DNA from: Gluconobacter kanchanaburiensis NBRC 103587
GTDB taxonomy: Bacteria; Pseudomonadota; Alphaproteobacteria; Acetobacterales; Acetobacteraceae
Direction: 5' to 3'
Length of the DNA stretch: 64,000 nt
Assembly: GCF_007988905.1 (NCBI RefSeq)
Contig: NZ_BJVA01000003.1
Span: 62,001 to 126,000, forward strand
Made by a program: the position numbers and the translations under genes. Every line of letters begins with the position of its first letter. The stretch's first letter is position 1. The notes under the pieces were generated by a model, which searched no databases, had not been told where the DNA came from, and saw only the letters and a program-made list of their open reading frames with translations. Below are positions 28,880-38,487 of the stretch, one piece after another.

Positions 28880-30316
28880 ATGCTGAACGCATTAACTCGG
28901 GACAGGCTGGTATCTGAGATGAAACAGGGATGGAAATTCGCGGCCGCTATCGGCCTCATGGCGGTGTCTTTTGGCGCCGCCCATGCCCAGGACGCCGATG
29001 ACGCCCTGATCAAGCGCGGCGAATACGTCGCCCGCTTGTCGGACTGCATTGCCTGCCATACGGCCCTGCACGGACAGCCCTATGCGGGCGGTCTGGAGAT
29101 CAAGAGCCCGATCGGCACGATCTATTCGACCAACATCACACCCGACCCGGAACACGGCATCGGCAACTACACCCTTGAGGACTTCACGAAAGCCCTCCGC
29201 AAGGGCATCCGTAAGGATGGTGCAACGGTCTATCCGGCCATGCCCTATCCGGAATTCGCACGTCTGTCCGATGACGACATTCGCGCGATGTATGCCTTCT
29301 TCATGCACGGCGTGAAGCCGGTCGCCCAGCAGAACAAGGCTCCGGATATCAGCTGGCCTCTGTCCATGCGCTGGCCGCTGGCCATCTGGCGCGCCATGTT
29401 CGTCCCGAGCATGACGCCGGGCGTAGACAAGAGCATCAGTGATCCGGAAGTCGCCCGCGGCGAATACCTCGTCGACGGCCCTGGCCATTGCGGCGAATGC
29501 CACACGCCCCGCGGTTTCGGAATGCAGGTCAAGGCCTACGGTACAGCTGGCGGCAACGCCTATCTGTCCGGTGGTGCTCCGATCGACAACTGGATTGCGC
29601 CGAGCCTTCGCAGCAACGCCGATACGGGTTTGGGTCGCTGGTCTGAAGATGACATCGTTACGTTCCTCAAGAGCGGCCGCATCGACCACTCCGCCGTCTT
29701 CGGTGGCATGGCTGACGTGGTGGCCTACAGCACGCAGCACTGGTCCGACGATGATCTGCGCGCCACAGCCAAGTACCTCAAGAGCATGCCGGCCGTACCG
29801 GAAGGCAAGAACCTTGGCCAGGATGACGGCCAGACGGTCGCTCTGCTGAACAAGGGTGGTCAGGGCAACGCCGGTGCGGAAGTCTATCTGCACAACTGCG
29901 CCATCTGCCACATGAATGATGGTTCGGGCGTCAATCGCATGTTCCCGCCGCTGGCAGGCAACCCGGTCGTCATTACCGACGATCCGACGTCGCTCGCCAA
30001 TGTCGTGGCCTTCGGTGGCATCCTGCCCCCAACCAACACGGCACCGTCCGCAGTTGCCATGCCCGGCTTCAAGAATCACCTCTCCGACCAGCAAATGGCC
30101 GATGTCGTGAACTTCATGCGCAAGGGCTGGGGCAACAACGCACCAGGCACCGTGTCCGCTGCTGATATCCAGAAGCTGCGTACGACGGGCGCTCCGGTCT
30201 CCACAGCTGGCTGGAACGTCTCCAGTCAGGGTTGGATGGCCTATATGCCGCAGCCTTATGGCACAGGCTGGACCTTCTCCCCGCAGACCCACACCGGCGT
30301 GGACGACGCACAGTAA
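28880..30316 (+). CDS. adhB: Alcohol dehydrogenase triple-haem cytochrome c subunit II
   Basis: Membrane-anchored cytochrome c that accepts electrons from AdhA and reduces ubiquinone. It has 478 residues. Three haem-binding motifs are seen: CIACH, CGECH and CAICH. The signal peptide core is KFAAAIGLMAVSFGAAHAQ; the true start may be the first ATG (28880) or the ATG at 28919. Axial methionines are plausible in MPYPEF and MPGF segments. It is downstream of adhA in one operon and ends before a strong terminator. The small third subunit (adhS) is not present in this window. Confidence 0.96.
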   Translation: MLNALTRDRLVSEMKQGWKFAAAIGLMAVSFGAAHAQDADDALIKRGEYVARLSDCIACHTALHGQPYAGGLEIKSPIGTIYSTNITPDPEHGIGNYTLEDFTKALRKGIRKDGATVYPAMPYPEFARLSDDDIRAMYAFFMHGVKPVAQQNKAPDISWPLSMRWPLAIWRAMFVPSMTPGVDKSISDPEVARGEYLVDGPGHCGECHTPRGFGMQVKAYGTAGGNAYLSGGAPIDNWIAPSLRSNADTGLGRWSEDDIVTFLKSGRIDHSAVFGGMADVVAYSTQHWSDDDLRATAKYLKSMPAVPEGKNLGQDDGQTVALLNKGGQGNAGAEVYLHNCAICHMNDGSGVNRMFPPLAGNPVVITDDPTSLANVVAFGGILPPTNTAPSAVAMPGFKNHLSDQQMADVVNFMRKGWGNNAPGTVSAADIQKLRTTGAPVSTAGWNVSSQGWMAYMPQPYGTGWTFSPQTHTGVDDAQ

Positions 30317-30343
30317 GCGTCCCCACTCCTGTCAGTCTGAGAG

Positions 30344-30376
30344 AAAGGGCGGATCGGAAACGGTCCGCCCTTTTTT
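30344..30376 (+). terminator. Intrinsic terminator of adhAB
   Basis: AAGGGCGGA pairs with TCCGCCCTT around a 14-base partly paired loop, followed by TTTT. It ends the adh operon 28 bases past the adhB stop. Confidence 0.88.
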
Positions 30377-30431
30377 CGTGCCTGCGCGCGGGGCATTTCA
30401 CTGCGGAGCCACCTGCACTACATAGAAACCT

Positions 30432-31745
30432 ATGATGCGCTCATCCCTTCCGGACGTCCCTGACAATACGCCACAGGTCATTTTTGCCCTAGCCACAGGT
30501 CCCTCCCGCGCTGCCATCGCGATCATGCGCGCCAGCGGTCCAGGCTGTGATACGATCCTGAAGACGCTCTGTAACGGACGCCTGCCCGAACCACGGCGCA
30601 TCAGCCTGCGCACCCTGCGCCATAACGGAGAGGTGCTCGATCACGCCGTCGCCCTCTGGCTTCCCGGCCCCAATTCCTACACCGGGGAAGACGGCTTCGA
30701 GCTGCACCTCCATGCTGGCCCCGCCATCATCGCCCGCGTAGCCGACGCCCTCACCGATCTAGGAGCCCGCCCCGCCGAACCCGGCGAATTCACACGTCGC
30801 GCCGTGCAGAAAGGAAGACTGGATCTCCTTCAGGCCGAAGCCATTGCCGACCTCGTGGACGCTGAAACCGAAAGCCAGCGCAAACAGGCCCTGCGTCAGG
30901 CCGACGGTGCCCTGAGCCGCCTGTATGATGACTGGGCACAGCGCCTGCGTCTCGTCCTTGCCCATCAGGAAGCCCTGATTGACTTCCCGGACGAAGACCT
31001 TCCGCAGGACGTGGAAGACGGGCTGGTCGAGGAACTCTCGAAACTCCAGACCGAAATGTCCGCCCATCTTCAGGACAATCGCGGCGAACTCATGCGGCAG
31101 GGCCTGACCGTGGTGATCGCAGGCTCGCCCAATGTCGGAAAATCCAGCCTTCTCAATACGTTATCCGGAACAGACTCTGCTATCGTCACCCATCGCGCAG
31201 GCACCACACGGGACGCCATAGCAATAGACTGGACTCTGGACGGCGTCCGCCTGCGTCTGATCGACACGGCAGGCCTGCGCGAGACGGAAGACGAAATCGA
31301 GGCCGAAGGCATCCGCCGCGCGCTGTTTCACGTGAAACAGGCAGATGTCCTCCTCCATCTGATCGGCCCGGACGAGAGCCTCGACACCCTTTCCGGACAG
31401 GAAATTTCCATCCGGACGAAAATCGACATCGCACCAGCCCCGCCCGGCATGTTAGGGATCAGCACGCAGTCGGGCGAAGGACTGGATGCGCTGCGTCAGG
31501 TCCTATCCGAACGGGTATCCGAACTCATGGCCGGTTCTGCCGCACCCCCGCTGACCCGCGCCAGACACCGCGCCGGAATCCAGGAGGCCGCAACCCATCT
31601 GGACCGTGCCCAAACTGCGACATGGCCAGAACTGCGGGGCGAAGAACTCCGGCTGTCCATGCTGGCTCTCGGGCGTCTGACCGGACGTGTTGATGTTGAA
31701 TCCCTGCTCGATGCGATTTTCGGGCAGTTCTGTATCGGGAAGTAG
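30432..31745 (+). CDS. mnmE: tRNA modification GTPase MnmE
   Basis: With MnmG, adds the 5-carboxymethylaminomethyl (or aminomethyl) group to wobble uridine 34 of certain tRNAs. It has 437 residues. The N-terminal folate-binding domain ([47 protein letters not shown]) is followed by a helical domain. The inserted G domain has [22 protein letters not shown] and [13 protein letters not shown]. The C-terminal FCIGK with its catalytic Cys is intact. A perfect parS palindrome lies inside the gene near codon 298 without disturbing the frame. It is followed by mnmG with only three bases between. Confidence 0.97.
   Translation: MMRSSLPDVPDNTPQVIFALATGPSRAAIAIMRASGPGCDTILKTLCNGRLPEPRRISLRTLRHNGEVLDHAVALWLPGPNSYTGEDGFELHLHAGPAIIARVADALTDLGARPAEPGEFTRRAVQKGRLDLLQAEAIADLVDAETESQRKQALRQADGALSRLYDDWAQRLRLVLAHQEALIDFPDEDLPQDVEDGLVEELSKLQTEMSAHLQDNRGELMRQGLTVVIAGSPNVGKSSLLNTLSGTDSAIVTHRAGTTRDAIAIDWTLDGVRLRLIDTAGLRETEDEIEAEGIRRALFHVKQADVLLHLIGPDESLDTLSGQEISIRTKIDIAPAPPGMLGISTQSGEGLDALRQVLSERVSELMAGSAAPPLTRARHRAGIQEAATHLDRAQTATWPELRGEELRLSMLALGRLTGRVDVESLLDAIFGQFCIGK
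31324..31339. promoter_or_regulatory. parS centromere-like site 2 (inside mnmE)
   Basis: TGTTTCACGTGAAACA, a perfect 16-base parS palindrome embedded in the mnmE coding sequence (encoding FHVK). It lies about 3 kb upstream of parAB, the usual neighbourhood for ParB-loading sites. Confidence 0.9.
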
Positions 31746-31748
31746 GTT

Positions 31749-33605
31749 GTGAGCGATTTCGACGTCATCGTGATCGGCGGCGGTCATGCCGGATGTGAAG
31801 CTGCAGCGGCATCGGCCCGTTTCGGCGCGCGCACCCTGCTGCTCACCCATCGGCTTGAGACGATCGGCGCCATGTCCTGCAACCCTGCTATCGGCGGGAT
31901 CGGCAAAGGCCATCTCGTGCGCGAAATTGACGCGCTCGATGGCCTGATGGGCAAAGCCGCAGACCGCGCAGGCATCCACTTCAAACTGCTCAACCGCTCC
32001 AAGGGTCCGGCTGTTCACGGCCCCCGCGCGCAAGCCGACCGCTCCCTCTACCGCGCGGCCATCCAGGATCTGCTCGCCGCCACACCCAATCTGACGATCC
32101 TCGAAGGCGCCGCCGGAGACCTGATCGAAGAGAACGGCCACATCACAGGCGTCATCTGCGAAGACGGCCGCACCTTCCGCTGCGGCGCTGTCGTCCTGAC
32201 CGCCGGAACCTTCCTGCGCGGCGTCATTCATGTCGGCCACACCCAGACAGACGCCGGACGCATCGGCGAGGCTCCAGCCAAACGTCTGGGCGAACGGCTC
32301 TATGCGCTTGGCCTCCAAATGGGCCGCCTCAAGACCGGCACGCCCCCCCGTCTGGCCAAAGACAGCATCGACTGGGAAAACCTCCCGGCCGACCCCGGCG
32401 ATGCCGAGCCTGAAGCCTTCAGCCCCATGACAACGGCCATCACTAATCCGCAGGTCGTCTGCCGCATTACCCAGACCACCGCCGAGACCCACAGGATCAT
32501 CAACGAAAACCTGCACCGCTCGGCCATGTATGGCGGCGCCATCGCCGGTCGTGGCCCGCGCTACTGCCCGTCCATCGAAGACAAGGTCGTCCGTTTCGCC
32601 GACCGCAGTTCGCATCAGGTCTTTCTCGAACCCGAAGCCCTGCCCGGCAATCCGGGCGGCGATCTGGTCTATCCCAACGGTATCAGCACCAGCCTGCCTG
32701 CCGACGTGCAGGCCGCCATGATCACGACCATGCCCGGTCTGGAAAACGCCCGCATCGTCACCGCAGGCTATGCTGTCGAATATGATTACGTGGACCCTCG
32801 CGAGCTTCTGCCGTCCCTGCAACTGCGTCGCCTGCCGGGCCTATATCTGGCCGGACAGATCAACGGCACGACCGGCTATGAAGAAGCAGGCGCACAGGGC
32901 CTCCTCGCAGGACTGAACGCCGCCCGCGCCACGGCTGGCAACGAGGCCCTCACGCTGGATCGCAGCGACGCCTATCTCGGCGTCATGATCGACGACCTGA
33001 CACTGCACGGCATCAGCGAACCCTATCGCATGTTCACGTCCCGCGCCGAGTATCGTCTCACCCTGCGCGCCGATAACGCCGACCTGCGCCTGACGCCCAA
33101 AGGCATCGCCGCAGGCTGCGTCCTGTCCGAACGCGAAACTGCTTTCACCGCCCAGAAGGCCGAACTCGACGCCGCCATGGCCCGCGCCGCCGGAACAACC
33201 TTCCTGCCGCAGGCCCTCCGCGACGTGGGTTTCGAAGTCTCTCTGGACGGTCGTCGGCGCACGGTTCTGGACGTCCTCGCCAGCAACGGCGACCACACGA
33301 TCCTGAACGCTCTGGCGCCGTGGTTCGCCGAACTCCCCCTGCGTGTTCGCCGCCACGTCGAGACGGAAGCCCGCTATGGCGGATACCTTCACCGGCAGGA
33401 TCGTGAAATTCGACAGCTTGCATCGGAAAGTGCCATCGCCCTTCCGGCCGATCTGGATTACACTACCATCGGCGGCCTGAGCAGCGAAATGCGCGAGCGT
33501 TTTTCCCAGGCCCGCCCCACCAGTTTCGCCGCAGCACAGCGCGTGCGCGGGGTTACACCCGCCGCGCTGGTCGCCCTGCTGGCCCATGTAAGGACCCTGT
33601 CATGA
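31749..33605 (+). CDS. mnmG: tRNA uridine-34 modification enzyme MnmG
   Basis: FAD-dependent partner of MnmE in wobble-uridine modification. It has 618 residues. The FAD-binding motif [10 protein letters not shown] is at residues 9-18. The family blocks [47 protein letters not shown] and the C-terminal [20 protein letters not shown] are all present. Translation seems to start at GTG 31749, immediately after the mnmE stop. The stop overlaps the rsmG ATG by four bases. The mnmE-mnmG-rsmG-parA-parB order is a classical origin-proximal cluster. Confidence 0.97.
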   Translation: MSDFDVIVIGGGHAGCEAAAASARFGARTLLLTHRLETIGAMSCNPAIGGIGKGHLVREIDALDGLMGKAADRAGIHFKLLNRSKGPAVHGPRAQADRSLYRAAIQDLLAATPNLTILEGAAGDLIEENGHITGVICEDGRTFRCGAVVLTAGTFLRGVIHVGHTQTDAGRIGEAPAKRLGERLYALGLQMGRLKTGTPPRLAKDSIDWENLPADPGDAEPEAFSPMTTAITNPQVVCRITQTTAETHRIINENLHRSAMYGGAIAGRGPRYCPSIEDKVVRFADRSSHQVFLEPEALPGNPGGDLVYPNGISTSLPADVQAAMITTMPGLENARIVTAGYAVEYDYVDPRELLPSLQLRRLPGLYLAGQINGTTGYEEAGAQGLLAGLNAARATAGNEALTLDRSDAYLGVMIDDLTLHGISEPYRMFTSRAEYRLTLRADNADLRLTPKGIAAGCVLSERETAFTAQKAELDAAMARAAGTTFLPQALRDVGFEVSLDGRRRTVLDVLASNGDHTILNALAPWFAELPLRVRRHVETEARYGGYLHRQDREIRQLASESAIALPADLDYTTIGGLSSEMRERFSQARPTSFAAAQRVRGVTPAALVALLAHVRTLS

Positions 33606-34183
33606 CCACCGTTTCACGTGAAACACACGAAAGGCTGGAGCGCTTCGCCGACCTGCTCGTGCAGTGGAACGCAAAGATCAATCTCGTCAGCCCGCGGGAC
33701 ATCGCACAACTCTGGCCGCGCCATATCGAGGACAGCCTCCAGCTTGCCGAGCTGATCCCCGAAGGTGCCACCATCACCGATTTGGGGTCGGGCGGCGGTT
33801 TTCCAGGCATCATTCTGGCCATCGCCACAGGCAACCCCGTCACCCTGATCGAATCGGACCAGCGCAAATGCGCCTTCCTGCGGGAAGCCGGGCGCATCTG
33901 CGAGGCAAAGGTCACGGTCATCGCCAAACGTATCGAAGCCGCCAGCCCCCCTCCGGCCGACATCATCACGGCCCGAGCGCTGGCCCCCCTTAACAGGCTC
34001 CTGGACTGGGCACGGCCATTGCTGAAAGAAGACGGGTTCTGCCTGTTCCTGAAGGGTCAAAAAGCACAGGCCGAGTTGACCGAGGCAAGCAGCGACTGGC
34101 ACATGAGCCACAGCATTATTTCCAGCCGCACCGACCCCGGCGGAGCCATCATCAAGGTCAGTGATTTCAAGCGTGTCGTCTAA
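33602..34183 (+). CDS. rsmG: 16S rRNA m7G527 methyltransferase
   Basis: SAM-dependent methyltransferase for G527 of 16S rRNA. It has 193 residues. The SAM-binding motif is [16 protein letters not shown] (about residues 60-75). Upstream is the family block [15 protein letters not shown], and downstream [19 protein letters not shown]. The first codons overlap both the mnmG stop and a parS-type palindrome (codons 3-8 encode VSRET). The 3' end overlaps the start of parA. Confidence 0.95.
   Translation: MTTVSRETHERLERFADLLVQWNAKINLVSPRDIAQLWPRHIEDSLQLAELIPEGATITDLGSGGGFPGIILAIATGNPVTLIESDQRKCAFLREAGRICEAKVTVIAKRIEAASPPPADIITARALAPLNRLLDWARPLLKEDGFCLFLKGQKAQAELTEASSDWHMSHSIISSRTDPGGAIIKVSDFKRVV
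33610..33625. promoter_or_regulatory. parS centromere-like site 3 (inside rsmG)
   Basis: CGTTTCACGTGAAACA matches the parS consensus at 15 of 16 positions, the first T being C. It sits in the first codons of rsmG, 550 bases upstream of parA. Confidence 0.85.
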
Positions 34184-34976
34184 AACCGAATCCCCCACCA
34201 CCCGGATCATTGCCGTCACCAACCAGAAGGGAGGCGTCGGCAAGACCACCACCACCATCAATCTGGCAGCCGGTCTGGCCCGGCAGGGGCAGCGCGTCCT
34301 GCTCGTGGATCTGGACCCGCAAGGCAACGCCTCCACCGGACTTGGCATCGACTACGACCAGCGCAATACCGGCACCTATGCCGCGCTGATGGTCGAAGCC
34401 GAACCCCATGCCCTGCCCCAGCCGACCGCGTTCGACAATCTCGCGATCATCACGGCCAATAACGAACTGGCCGGCGCAGAGCTTGAAATGATCGGGGACG
34501 AGCGCCGCGAATACCGTCTGCGCGACGCCCTGCACGCGCTGCAAGGCGATTACGACACGATCCTGATCGACTGTCCGCCGAGCCTCGGCCTGCTAACGCT
34601 TAACGCACTGGTCGCGTCCGACAGCGTCATCGTGCCGCTGCAATGCGAGTTCTTTGCGCTCGAAGGCATCAGCCAGCTCGTCCGCACCATCGACCGCGTC
34701 CGCCGCGCCTTCAACGCAGACCTGCATCTCGAAGGCATTATCCTGACGATGTATGACCGGCGCAACAACCTGTCCGAACTCGTGGCGCAGGATGCGCGCG
34801 GCTTCTTCGGCGATCAGGTGTTCGAGACGATCATTCCGCGCAACATCCGCATTTCCGAAGCCCAGAGCCATGGCTCTCCGGTGCTGGATTACGACGCCCG
34901 CTCCACAGGCGCCATCGCCTATCTGGCGCTGGCGGACGAGCTGATCAAACGCAACAAGAACAAAACAAAGGCGTAA
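34161..34976 (+). CDS. parA: Chromosome partitioning ATPase ParA
   Basis: Walker-type ATPase that moves ParB-parS complexes during chromosome segregation. It has 271 residues from GTG 34161, or 267 from GTG 34173; neither has an ideally spaced ribosome binding site. The deviant Walker A is NQKGGVGKTTTTINLA, A' is LLVDLDPQGNASTG, and Walker B is DTILIDCPPSLGLLTLNAL. The start overlaps the end of rsmG by about 20 bases. parB follows after six bases. The lack of an N-terminal DNA-binding domain fits chromosomal type Ib ParA (Soj). Confidence 0.95.
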   Translation: MISSVSSKTESPTTRIIAVTNQKGGVGKTTTTINLAAGLARQGQRVLLVDLDPQGNASTGLGIDYDQRNTGTYAALMVEAEPHALPQPTAFDNLAIITANNELAGAELEMIGDERREYRLRDALHALQGDYDTILIDCPPSLGLLTLNALVASDSVIVPLQCEFFALEGISQLVRTIDRVRRAFNADLHLEGIILTMYDRRNNLSELVAQDARGFFGDQVFETIIPRNIRISEAQSHGSPVLDYDARSTGAIAYLALADELIKRNKNKTKA

Positions 34977-34982
34977 CCGGCG

Positions 34983-35858
34983 ATGGCCAAAAAGGACAGT
35001 TCCCCGCGTCTTGGTCGCGGCCTCGCAGCCCTTCTGGGCGATCAGGCGCCGCAACTGGCCCGCGCCACACGCACAAATGCCCAACCGCAGCAGCTTTCGT
35101 CCCTTTCGGTGGATGTTCTGGCCCCAAGCCTCTTCCAGCCGCGACAGGACATGAACCCCGAGCGCCTGTCCGAACTGGCCGACTCCATTCGCTCACGGGG
35201 CGTCCTGCAACCCCTGCTCGTCCGTCCCGATCCTGAAAAATCGGGCCATTACCAGATCATCGCCGGTGAACGTCGCTGGCGCGCCTCACAACTCGCAGGC
35301 CTGCACAGCGTCCCCGTTCATATCCGCGAACTGGATGACACGGACGCGATGGCCGCAGCCCTGGTCGAGAACCTCCAGCGCGCAGATCTCAACCCGATCG
35401 AAGAAGCCGAAGGCCTGCAACGCCTCGTCACGGACTACACTCTGACACAGGAAGAACTGGCCGGTGCCGTCGGCAAGTCCCGCCCGCACATCACCAACAC
35501 CATGCGCCTGCTGAACCTGCCGCCGGAAGTCCGCTCGCATGTCCGCAACGGCGACCTCACAGCCGGTCACGCCCGCGCCCTGCTCACACATCCCGATCCG
35601 ATCGCTGCCGCCAAACTCGTCATCGCCCGCGGCCTGAATGTCCGCCAGACGGAAGCCCTCACCAGCGGCAAAGAAACCACGACCCCGGCTAAAAAAGCGC
35701 GAGACGCTGAAATTCTCCAGATCGAAAACGACCTCTCTTCCCGCCTCGGCCTGAAAGTCCATATTTCCTATAACGGCAAAAAAGGCGGCTCCCTGAAGAT
35801 CGACTATACGTCACTGGAGCAGTTCGAGAGCGTCATGCGCCTCCTCAACCGTAAATAA
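34983..35858 (+). CDS. parB: Chromosome partitioning protein ParB
   Basis: CTP-dependent DNA-sliding clamp that loads at parS and spreads. It has 291 residues. The N-terminal CTPase domain has LFQPRQDMNPERLSELADSI and the GERRWRA motif, plus ALVENLQRADLNPIEEAEG. The central helix-turn-helix region is TQEELAGAVGKSRPHITNTMRLLNLPP. The C-terminal dimerisation segment ends KIDYTSLEQFESVMRLLNRK. Three parS-like palindromes lie in the window. It is the last gene of the mnmE-parB cluster. Confidence 0.96.
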   Translation: MAKKDSSPRLGRGLAALLGDQAPQLARATRTNAQPQQLSSLSVDVLAPSLFQPRQDMNPERLSELADSIRSRGVLQPLLVRPDPEKSGHYQIIAGERRWRASQLAGLHSVPVHIRELDDTDAMAAALVENLQRADLNPIEEAEGLQRLVTDYTLTQEELAGAVGKSRPHITNTMRLLNLPPEVRSHVRNGDLTAGHARALLTHPDPIAAAKLVIARGLNVRQTEALTSGKETTTPAKKARDAEILQIENDLSSRLGLKVHISYNGKKGGSLKIDYTSLEQFESVMRLLNRK

Positions 35859-35976
35859 CACGCTCAAAAACAAGGTTTTTCTTCTTTTTGAGACCAGACA
35901 GGAAGAAAAGAAGAAAAACCGCTTGCAGCCTCCCGACGAATCCCGCTATAAGCCGCTCCACCGGTAGACGGGCCAT

Positions 35977-36052
<76 letters not shown>

Positions 36053-36345
36053 TGCCCGTCTCCGGTTATTTCCATAAAATTTATTTCCTGTCTTTTCTGA
36101 CAGACGTTTTAATTCTTTGCTTCTTTTAGAGCTGCAAACAGAGCTGCCTCCTGCCGTTTTACTGAAAATCTGGCAACCAGGTCGGCGGAACCGATCATCC
36201 GTTTCTCCTTGATCGAAACGGGATGAATTATTTCTGACACTTGTTCCGAACAAGACACGTTTCAGAGCGCCATCCCCGAAATTAAACTTGCTTTTCCATA
36301 TTTCAATTTTTACAAAAAGAAACATAGAATGAAATAGATGAAATC
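36053..36345 (+). other. AT-rich spacer between tRNA-Lys and the CHASE2 cassette
   Basis: About 290 non-coding bases, clearly AT-richer than average (TTTCAATTTTTACAAAAAGAAACATAGAATGAAAT near the end). It probably holds the promoter for the downstream three-gene cassette. I see no copy of the tRNA 3' end that would mark an integration site. Confidence 0.4.
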
Positions 36346-38115
36346 GTGCGTAAAAATCTTTTTTCCCGCCAGTCTCCACGTCTTATTAACAAGACCTTAA
36401 AATATCGGTCGGCCCTCTACGTCGTCATGATGCTGGTGTTTTGGATCGTTTATAAATTTTTTGACCCTCTCTCTTTGGAGAGTGCAACAAAAAATTCATC
36501 TGCACAGTTTTTCTCAGCCATTACCGCACCATTCTACGGAATGTCTTCTCCACGATCGCATCAGAAGGTCGCGGTCGTTACGATCAATGATCTTACACTT
36601 AAACGCTTCGATGCTGACCTGCCACTGTCCTACCAGAGACAGGTTTTCGTTCTCCGGCAGATCCTGGAAGCCGATCCGGCTGCCATCTATGTCGATTTCC
36701 GTATGGCCTATGAGCATACGGATGAATCCCTGACGCAGTTCCAGAGCATTCTGGACGAGGCGAAATCGAAACATATTCCAATTTTCTTTGCCCGGGGCGA
36801 GGAAGGTCACGACCAAATCGATCTTCCTGCTCCGCTGACGGGCGTAGAGAGCTATAGCAACGCTCTGGAAACGTCCTCCGCCTATCCCCTTATGTTCGAA
36901 GAAGAGGGAGGCGAAAAAACGGAAAAGAGTCAGGCAAATGCTGCTTTTGATGTCTATCGCAGCCTGTGCACTTCCACCTGGTCAGGTCAGTGCGGGGTCT
37001 TTCGGGAAGATGATTTCCATAGCCCCATGATCATCCAATGGGGGCTACATGTGGACCCAGACCAGACACAGGTCACTTCGCTGGATAATTCGCCCCGCAA
37101 TACATGCGCCGTACCGTTCACCGGTGGTATTTTGTGCAGAAGTATCGTTCAGTCCTTCACTCTGGGCTTCCGGGCATTCTGGGGAAGCTCGCGCGACTAT
37201 GAAGTCGGACATGCCTACTATCCTCTGACCATCGGTGCGCAACAGCTTAACGAGCGTGGACGGGGCACGCCGCCGGGCAGCCCCCCTCTGTCCCATCTAC
37301 TGAAAGGCCGGGCGGTCTTTTACGGAACCGACATCCGTGACCAGCATGACGACACTGTCATTCCCTTTCTCGGCCGCGTTCCGAACGTCGTGCTTCATGC
37401 CATGGCCTTCGACAATCTCGTTACCTATGGCAGCCGTTATTTTCAGGAACCCCCTGAACACGAGCTTGGCCGAGGGTTCAGTTTCGGCACGGCAGAGGTT
37501 TGTGAACTCGCCCTGTGGCTCATCTTCACCGGATGGATGGCCTTCAAGTTCTATTACAGCCACCCTCAGATTCCCGCCGGTCACGGAACAAGACTTCAGC
37601 GTGGTCTCCTGCGTAAAAGCCGGGACTTCCTCTCCCTGCCGCTGTTCGTCAGCGCCATTATCCCCGCCTGTTTCTGTGTCGCTCTCGCAGTCTTTGACCT
37701 CTCGCATCTGCCTTCTCTGCGTAACGGCATCGACGAAACGCTCCTGTATGTCTGCCTTTTTCTCCTCCTGCTGGGCACGCTGAGCCTGTTGCGCCTCTCG
37801 GCACGGCGGGCGGAAGCAGAGGAAACTGCTCCCGAAGATGACGAGTCCGAAGCCGAGAAAGCCGAGAAACTCCGGTTGGGCTTCTGGGCCCATCTTGCTC
37901 TGCTCACAAGCCTGACCGGCATCGTGTTCGCCCTGAACGAACTCTTCCTACATTGGCCAAACGCTGACTGGGTCGGATTCATCCTGCTCTGGCTGGCCGT
38001 TGGGGAGTCCTGTGAGTCAACTGGATTCGTTCTGACTTTCGTCAATTTTTTCAGCCGTCGGTCACAAGACCACACCAGAAAACATACGCCAAACCCAGAA
38101 AGCCTCTCTCAATGA
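36346..38115 (+). CDS. CHASE2-domain membrane sensor without output domain
   Basis: 589-residue membrane protein. One N-terminal membrane helix (about 22-40) precedes a large extracytoplasmic CHASE2-like region (about 70-380). The CHASE2 features are VAVVTINDLTL, LRQILEADPAAIYVDFRM, LKGRAVFYGTDIRDQHDDTVIPFLGRVPNVVLHAMAFDNLV. Five or so C-terminal helices follow (about 385-405, 428-450, 464-484, 510-530, 540-565), separated by an acidic loop (EETAPEDDESEAEKAEK). Unlike most CHASE2 proteins it carries no kinase, cyclase or diguanylate domain. The start is GTG 36346, of moderate certainty. The next gene overlaps by four bases. Confidence 0.75.
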   Translation: MRKNLFSRQSPRLINKTLKYRSALYVVMMLVFWIVYKFFDPLSLESATKNSSAQFFSAITAPFYGMSSPRSHQKVAVVTINDLTLKRFDADLPLSYQRQVFVLRQILEADPAAIYVDFRMAYEHTDESLTQFQSILDEAKSKHIPIFFARGEEGHDQIDLPAPLTGVESYSNALETSSAYPLMFEEEGGEKTEKSQANAAFDVYRSLCTSTWSGQCGVFREDDFHSPMIIQWGLHVDPDQTQVTSLDNSPRNTCAVPFTGGILCRSIVQSFTLGFRAFWGSSRDYEVGHAYYPLTIGAQQLNERGRGTPPGSPPLSHLLKGRAVFYGTDIRDQHDDTVIPFLGRVPNVVLHAMAFDNLVTYGSRYFQEPPEHELGRGFSFGTAEVCELALWLIFTGWMAFKFYYSHPQIPAGHGTRLQRGLLRKSRDFLSLPLFVSAIIPACFCVALAVFDLSHLPSLRNGIDETLLYVCLFLLLLGTLSLLRLSARRAEAEETAPEDDESEAEKAEKLRLGFWAHLALLTSLTGIVFALNELFLHWPNADWVGFILLWLAVGESCESTGFVLTFVNFFSRRSQDHTRKHTPNPESLSQ

Positions 38116-38486
38116 AAAAGATCCTGTCTCTTGGCCTCCTATGTGGTCTCATCCTGGCTTCCCCGATCCGGGCGGCCACCACAACCACGATCAACGGCGT
38201 CTTCGAAAAAACGGTCCACGCCTTTTCCGAAACCTATGCGCCGCTCGGCCAGATTCCAGCTTCTGAACTGATGAACCAGCCTGTAGTTGGCATAGACGAA
38301 AATAGAGGACTCCTGAAGGTCCAGACCGCACGAGGCATCGTGCTGATCGCAGGTGCGGCTGTCACCACGACAAAGGCTGCCGCCGCCCCCCGCGAAACGG
38401 CGTGCAGTTATATTGCAACGCTGTCCGCTTCCAGCACAGGGTCCTCGGCCGGCTTCGCCGATAACTGCAAGCCGAGTGGACACTGA
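38112..38486 (+). CDS. Small secreted protein of CHASE2/M48 cassette
   Basis: 124 residues, unrecognised. A signal peptide (MKKILSLGLLCGLILASPIRA) is followed by a mature part beginning ATTTTINGVFEKTVHAF. The ATG overlaps the CHASE2 stop by four bases, and the following lipoprotein begins two bases after its stop, so all three are surely one transcript. In function it can only be linked to its neighbours. The mature part has two cysteines (in ETACSYI and DNCKPSG) that could form a disulfide. Confidence 0.65.
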   Translation: MKKILSLGLLCGLILASPIRAATTTTINGVFEKTVHAFSETYAPLGQIPASELMNQPVVGIDENRGLLKVQTARGIVLIAGAAVTTTKAAAAPRETACSYIATLSASSTGSSAGFADNCKPSGH

Positions 38487-38487
38487 C

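Noticed and set aside
28892-30292. 466-codon minus-strand frame
   Set aside because: Antisense to adhB, whose three haem motifs and signal peptide are clear.
31503-32822. 439-codon minus-strand frame
   Set aside because: Antisense to the mnmE end and mnmG, which are unambiguous.
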